Shown here: positions 23,387-27,446 of the stretch, piece after piece
How the letters are laid out: the number at the start of each line of letters is the position of its first letter
Numbering within the stretch: the stretch's first letter is position 1
From: an uncultured Lachnospiraceae bacterium
GTDB lineage: Bacteria > Bacillota > Clostridia > Lachnospirales > Lachnospiraceae
Assembly (NCBI GenBank): GCA_934351925.1
Contig: CAKRJT010000036.1
Span: 1 to 27,446, forward strand
Length of the DNA stretch: 27,446 nt
Direction of reading: 5' to 3'
Translations under genes and position numbers: made by a program
Notes under the pieces: model-generated
Databases searched by the model: none
Told to the model about the DNA's origin: nothing
What the model saw: the letters and a program-made list of their open reading frames with translations, nothing else

Positions 23387-26320
23387 TTATGCCAGAGGCT
23401 CAACGACATCGAACATGTCCTTCGCCTCGTTTATCTTGTCCTCATTTCCGACAACGCAGAAATATCCGTCATCTAACACTGCCTTGACCATGCCTGCAAG
23501 CGCTCTCACAGCTTCAACCGTAGCTCCGAGCACCTCGTCCCTCTCCTTCTGGAGCATCTGCTCAGTCAGGCCGCTCACATACGCGTCAAATGAAGCCGCG
23601 CCCTTCGCAGCAGGATTTTTAGGTATGTCAAGCTCTGAGATTGTTCCGATGACGTACTTGGTCATCTCACGCTCATCCGCCTCGAAGCTCTGCACATACT
23701 CAGGAGCGCTCTCATATATCTCGTTGGTCTTTGCAAGGTTAGGGTCCCTGTAGGACGTGAACGCGCCGAGTGTGCTCGCAAAGCCGCCGAATGCCGCACC
23801 GCAGCCGTAGGCTCCGCCCTTCACACGGATATTATTCCAGAGATAATCGCTGTTCATCATGCTCGCGAGTATTCTCATGGCACCCGTGTAGGTAATTCCT
23901 GCCTTGGAGTAATCTCCGACGCGGCAGACGAAGTTGACCTGTCCACTGGTCTTAAGCGCAAGTTTTGTTTTCTTTAACTCAAGCTTTCTTGAAACGACAG
24001 GAAGCTCATCAGACTTCAGGGTATTTACAAGCTCACCGATAAGTCCCTTTGCAAGCTCATAGCCCTTATCGTCGGCAGTATACGAAACAAGAAGATTGCA
24101 CTTTGCGAAAATCTTCTCTGCTGCCCTCTTCATGCCGTCGACAAGCGCTTCCTTCTTCTCGTCAAAGTTCTTGTACGCATCATCGAGGAAGCTGTAGAAG
24201 CCTCTTCCGGAAATCCTCTTTCTTATCGCCCCGCTCTCGTTTATCTGTGCGGTGAGCTCGGCTACCCCGACTGCATTTCCGCTGCCCTGCATTCTCATCT
24301 GCATGCCCGCCTTCGTCTCACCGATTATCTCCTTGAGACGCTTATAGTCATCAAGCACGGTATTGTTCATAATCTCCTCTATGAGCCCGGTGAGTGCAGC
24401 TAAGTCCTCATAGAGAGCCTTGCCCGAGATGTCGAGTGAGTAACGGTAGCCTGTGGAAGGCTTCACAAAAGGTGTTCCTGAGGTGCTCACGGATATACCG
24501 CCCGTTCTAATGTCCATTGCATTGGACAGCTCCACGAAGCTGTACTTCTTTGTTCCGATTGCTCCTAACACCTTGGAGAGAAGTCCGGCATAGCTTAAAA
24601 GCTCATCGTCAACCTTGTCAAGGTTAAAGCTGAGTGAAAGGTAGCCTATTCCGTTGGTGTTTATGTTATGGTGAAGAACCTTGACGCCCTCGATATCCTT
24701 CTGTGTATTGTAAAGCTTTGCAGCGCTCTTTCCTATATCCTCTCTTCTAAGGAGCGGAATTGTCTCAAGCTCCTCCTTCGTAGAAGGCTCGCTCTGGTAT
24801 TCCTTGAGTGCCTTTGTATCGTCTACAAGTGCCTGAAGCTGCTCCTTTGAAAGAGTCTTTTTGTACTCCTCAAGCTTCTTTGCCGTGGCTGCTTCAAGCT
24901 TTGCCGTGCAGCCTGTCTCAGGCTTTAACACTACAACCGATGAATGTACGTTATCGAGGAGATATTTTCTTATAAGCTCTTCAAAATAGTCCGTGTCGAC
25001 CTGCTTCTTTAAAAAATCATAGACTTCACCAAGCTGCATGTTGAGAAAAGGCTTATTGTCATCGTAGAGCCAGTTTCCCAGCATATCTATTCCGTACATA
25101 AGACCCTTAGGCCATCTTCCGAAGTCAGCCTCCCTGTAGCGGAACTCATTATAGTTAATTCCTGCCCTCAAGGTATCTTTATTAATGCCCTCCTTCACAA
25201 GCTTTTCAAGAGCATCCTTTATGACACGGACGAACTCCTCCTCCCTGTCAGGGTTGGTGTTCGTAGCCATAATAGTCACCATAGGCTGCTTGATGGAGTT
25301 ATCATATGACCCGCTTACGTCCTCACCGATACCGGCATCTATAAGTGCCTGACGTACAGGTGCTCCCGGTGCATTAAAGAGCGCATACTCAAGCACCGTA
25401 AAAGCAAGCGAGAGCTTCGTGTCGCCCGACTCGCCTATAGAGGCATTGTACGCAAGATAGGTTCTATTCCCGGTTCCCTCCTCCTCGGTGACAGAATATA
25501 CTCCCTCAACTCTTGCAGGCTTGTCAAAAGGCTTCTGGCAAGGGATTTCCGAGTCAACCTTAATCTCATCGTAATTTCCGAGGTACTCCCTGTCAAAATA
25601 CTCGAGTCTCTCCTCCATGTCACAGTTACCGTACACGAATATATAGCTGTTAGCCGGGTGGTAGAGCGTCCTGTGGAAGTTCACAAACTGCTCATAGCTC
25701 AAGTCAGGAATGAACTGTGGGTCGCCGCCCGACTCTGTCGCGTAAGGTGTATCAGGGTACAGCGAGTTGAGGCACATGCGGTAAACTCTCTGTGTCGGAG
25801 ATGAGAAAGCTCCCTTCATCTCATTGTAGACAACACCGTTGTAGGTAAGAGGAGCATCCACGTCGGTGAGCTCGTAGTGCCAGCCCTCCTGCTTAAAAAT
25901 CTGCTCTCTCTTATATATGTTAGGATGAAAAACCGCATCGAGATATACATCCGTTAGATTTTTATAATCAACATCGTTGCAGCTTGCTATAGGATAAATC
26001 GTCTTGTCAGGGAATGTCATGGCATTTAAAAATGTGTTGAGTGAGCCCTTGACAAGCTCTACAAAAGGATCCTTCGCCGGATACTTGTCAGAACCGCAGA
26101 GCACCGAGTGTTCGAGAATATGAGGAACTCCCGTGCTGTCAGCAGGCGGTGTCCTAAAGCCTATACAGAACACCTTATTCTCATCGTCGTTGGAAACCAT
26201 GGCAATTCTCGCACCCGATTTCTTATGTCTAAACAGGTATCCCTTCGATGCAATGTCGTCAAGAGGCTGTTCCATAACCAGCTCATAAACTTCTTTGTTG
26301 TAATTCATAGCAATCTCCAT
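23387..26320 (-). CDS. M16C family metalloprotease (presequence protease/insulinase-like)
   Basis: The 977-residue protein is a full-length, one-chain M16C peptidase related to PreP/Cym1. It has the inverted zinc motif HILEH at 67-71 (zinc ligands H67, H71; catalytic E70) and a distal glutamate in VVYNEMKGAFSSP (E167). The peptidase M16C-associated middle domain and the inactive C-terminal halves follow. There is no signal peptide, so it probably acts in the cytoplasm on short peptides. Two starts compete: ATG at 26320 with AGGAG seven bases upstream, and ATG at 26308 (MNYNKEV) with GGAG six bases upstream. Both are acceptable and the second matches the look of homologues. A weak promoter (TTGGTG-18-TATGCT, 26355-26384) lies ahead. 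Confidence 0.92.
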   Translation of the reverse strand: MEIAMNYNKEVYELVMEQPLDDIASKGYLFRHKKSGARIAMVSNDDENKVFCIGFRTPPADSTGVPHILEHSVLCGSDKYPAKDPFVELVKGSLNTFLNAMTFPDKTIYPIASCNDVDYKNLTDVYLDAVFHPNIYKREQIFKQEGWHYELTDVDAPLTYNGVVYNEMKGAFSSPTQRVYRMCLNSLYPDTPYATESGGDPQFIPDLSYEQFVNFHRTLYHPANSYIFVYGNCDMEERLEYFDREYLGNYDEIKVDSEIPCQKPFDKPARVEGVYSVTEEEGTGNRTYLAYNASIGESGDTKLSLAFTVLEYALFNAPGAPVRQALIDAGIGEDVSGSYDNSIKQPMVTIMATNTNPDREEEFVRVIKDALEKLVKEGINKDTLRAGINYNEFRYREADFGRWPKGLMYGIDMLGNWLYDDNKPFLNMQLGEVYDFLKKQVDTDYFEELIRKYLLDNVHSSVVVLKPETGCTAKLEAATAKKLEEYKKTLSKEQLQALVDDTKALKEYQSEPSTKEELETIPLLRREDIGKSAAKLYNTQKDIEGVKVLHHNINTNGIGYLSLSFNLDKVDDELLSYAGLLSKVLGAIGTKKYSFVELSNAMDIRTGGISVSTSGTPFVKPSTGYRYSLDISGKALYEDLAALTGLIEEIMNNTVLDDYKRLKEIIGETKAGMQMRMQGSGNAVGVAELTAQINESGAIRKRISGRGFYSFLDDAYKNFDEKKEALVDGMKRAAEKIFAKCNLLVSYTADDKGYELAKGLIGELVNTLKSDELPVVSRKLELKKTKLALKTSGQVNFVCRVGDYSKAGITYTGAMRILASMMNSDYLWNNIRVKGGAYGCGAAFGGFASTLGAFTSYRDPNLAKTNEIYESAPEYVQSFEADEREMTKYVIGTISELDIPKNPAAKGAASFDAYVSGLTEQMLQKERDEVLGATVEAVRALAGMVKAVLDDGYFCVVGNEDKINEAKDMFDVVEPLA

Positions 26321-26354
26321 TCTGCCGCTCCTGCGGCTAAGACTATTATTTCAA

Positions 26355-26384
26355 AGCATATCATGTGCTTAATTTTACCACCAA
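26355..26384 (-). promoter_or_regulatory. Candidate promoter of the M16-era-recO run
   Basis: On the minus strand TTGGTG (26379-26384) and TATGCT (26355-26360) are 18 bases apart, between the ribU terminator and the M16 start. Both boxes deviate from consensus at two positions or so. Confidence 0.35.
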
Positions 26385-26400
26385 CCATATATTCAATGCA

Positions 26401-26441
26401 AGAAAAAAAGAAATCCGAAAGATGGACTTATTTCGGATTTC
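26401..26441 (-). terminator. Rho-independent terminator of ribU
   Basis: An 11-pair perfect stem, GAAATCCGAAA (26431-26441 on minus) with TTTCGGATTTC (26410-26420), closes a 10-base loop and runs into TTTTTTTCTT. It lies about 47 bp after the ribU stop. Confidence 0.85.
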
Positions 26442-26488
26442 TTCTATAATAAATAACTATTTTCTCTTGTCGTCTAAACTACACCAGC

Positions 26489-27088
26489 CTATTTGTAATT
26501 GCCCTTTATTACAGGTGAGAGCGGCTTGTATATGAACAGTGTCACGACCACGCTGACCATCGCCTTTACAAAGGTAAAAGGCAGGTTGAACACTAAAAGC
26601 GCCGGCAGCAGCGAGGTGATGCCCGGCAGGATAGCCGTATACATTCCGATGATGACCTCCATCGGGAATGCCAGCTTGTCATAGAGCGGATATATTATAA
26701 AATAGTTCGACACAACACCCACAACGGACATTATGACTGCACCGCTTATGAGAGCGATAATCGCGCCTTTTTTTGTCTTATGCTTCTTATATATAAGCCC
26801 CACCGGAATCACGAACGCAGCTCCGAGTATGAAATTGGAGAGCTCACCGACCCACATGGTGTGCGATATTGCAAGATGCAGCAGATTTTTGAGCAGGCAT
26901 ACCAGCACCCCCGCCACAGGCCCCATAGCAAGCGACGCAATAACCGCCGGCAGTTCGGAAAAATCCATCGTCAAAAAGCTGGGAACTATCGGAATTTTGA
27001 AACCGAAAAGATACAAAACATATGAAACCGCCGTAAGCATGGCAGTCACAGTCAGTGTACGAACACTGAGAAAAGACTTCTTGTTCAT
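26489..27088 (-). CDS. ribU: Riboflavin ECF transporter S component RibU
   Basis: RibU binds riboflavin in the membrane and works with the shared ECF energising module (EcfA, EcfA', EcfT), which is not in this window. The 199-residue protein has about six hydrophobic segments. It carries family features such as the N-terminal LTVTAMLTAVSYVLYLFGF helix, the FSELPAVIASLAMGPVAGVL stretch, and KNLLHL with the following GELSNFILG. The FMN riboswitch directly upstream confirms a flavin role. The ATG has a strong AGGAGG. The gene stands alone, with its own promoter and terminator. Confidence 0.95.
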   Translation of the reverse strand: MNKKSFLSVRTLTVTAMLTAVSYVLYLFGFKIPIVPSFLTMDFSELPAVIASLAMGPVAGVLVCLLKNLLHLAISHTMWVGELSNFILGAAFVIPVGLIYKKHKTKKGAIIALISGAVIMSVVGVVSNYFIIYPLYDKLAFPMEVIIGMYTAILPGITSLLPALLVFNLPFTFVKAMVSVVVTLFIYKPLSPVIKGNYK

Positions 27089-27111
27089 TATAATCCTCCT
27101 AAAGGCAAACG

Positions 27112-27249
27112 CCTTCTTCTTTCATCCGGACTGTACCGTTGGTATGGGACTTGCACCCAATCAGCCGCCGCAGCGGGTCGCAGACTATACTGCCAGTCGA
27201 GAATTGCCTGCAAGTGCAATATTCATGCAGGCTCACTCTGCCCTGAAGG
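27112..27249 (-). promoter_or_regulatory. FMN riboswitch (RFN element)
   Basis: On the minus strand the core elements of the FMN aptamer appear in order: CCTTCAGGGCAG, GACTGGCAGTATAGTCTGCG, a GACCCGC...GGCGGCTGATTGGGTG part, CAAGTCCCATACCAACGGTA, and the closing AGTCCGGATGAAAGAAGAAG, with P1 formed by CCTTC and GAAGG. The usual GGGTGAAATTCCC arm is here GAGTGA...AATTCTC, with an extra 7-pair helix (GCCTGCA/TGCAGGC) inserted in the loop. Only about 11 bases lie between aptamer and AGGAGG, with a small AAGGC-gttt-GCCTT hairpin, so control of translation start is likely. Confidence 0.93.
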
Positions 27250-27311
27250 TTGGAGATATTTTCTCTAACTTCCAAATGGTATGTGTTGCTATACATTTGT
27301 CCATCTTCTGT

Positions 27312-27340
27312 ATCATAGCACGTTCGCGTATGGTGGTCAA
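27312..27340 (-). promoter_or_regulatory. Promoter of the FMN riboswitch-ribU transcript
   Basis: On the minus strand TTGACC (27335-27340), a 17-base spacer and TATGAT (27312-27317) form a near-consensus sigma-A promoter about 60 bp before the aptamer. Confidence 0.8.
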
Positions 27341-27351
27341 GCATCGATAGA

Positions 27352-27446
27352 TTAAATATTTATTTCGTTAATAAAAAAGTAAATTCCACCATTAGCTGAA
27401 TTTAGTCTTACATTCCAGCCTGATTCCATGTATTCTACATATTGCC
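27352..27446 (-). CDS. 3' end of an unidentified gene (cut by window edge)
   Basis: A minus-strand frame open to the window edge gives the last 30 residues, QYVEYMESGWNVRLNSANGG then IYFFINEINI, ending in TAA at 27352-27354. It looks like genuine coding sequence from residue composition, but it is too short to assign to a family. Its stop codon lies only about 11 bp ahead of the -35 box of the ribU promoter, with no clear terminator in between. Confidence 0.5.
   Translation of the reverse strand, partial: QYVEYMESGWNVRLNSANGGIYFFINEINI

Overview
The window reads as a chromosomal segment of a low-to-mid GC Firmicute, most likely a Lachnospiraceae gut anaerobe (Roseburia/Agathobacter/Butyrivibrio-like). 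The reasons are the run M16 protease - era - recO - glyS - ppdK, the dimeric bacterial glycyl-tRNA synthetase, strong AGGAGG-type ribosome binding sites, an FMN riboswitch in front of ribU, and degraded Rpn-family genes. The genus is inference. Every supported gene lies on the minus strand, so transcription runs from high to low coordinates.

Right part (about 10.97-27.4 kb), core chromosome. At the right edge is the 3' end of an unidentified gene. Then come a clear promoter, an FMN riboswitch and ribU (riboflavin uptake). A large M16C protease, era (ribosome assembly GTPase), recO (recombinational repair), a lipoprotein and glyS form a closely spaced run. pepF (oligopeptidase), a DUF436/YwlG gene, an unidentified pseudogene and a zinc-ribbon membrane protein follow. 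ppdK (pyruvate, phosphate dikinase) ends the core part. The spacers hold a 61-bp tandem repeat, a possible three-way-junction leader before pepF, and a palindromic operator candidate before ppdK.

Left part (about 0-10.97 kb), AT-rich accessory DNA directly behind the 3' end of ppdK. It starts with an array of about 63-bp imperfect palindromic repeats and a PD-(D/E)XK-type nuclease. Next is a C-terminal Rpn fragment, then a diverged second copy of the last codons and terminator of ppdK. A type I restriction-modification operon follows: hsdR, a DUF2971 gene, hsdM, hsdS, and after a gap a 535-residue six-helix membrane protein of unknown function. A second Rpn fragment closes the cassette, so the whole cassette is bracketed by direct repeats of about 450 bp.

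The main story is a defence island behind ppdK with traces of repeated integration or exchange at that spot. The least understood parts are the DUF2971 gene between hsdR and hsdM and the multi-pass membrane protein after hsdS. No integrase, complete transposase, tRNA, rRNA or CRISPR array was seen. The first 270 bases are AT-rich and hold nothing I can name.
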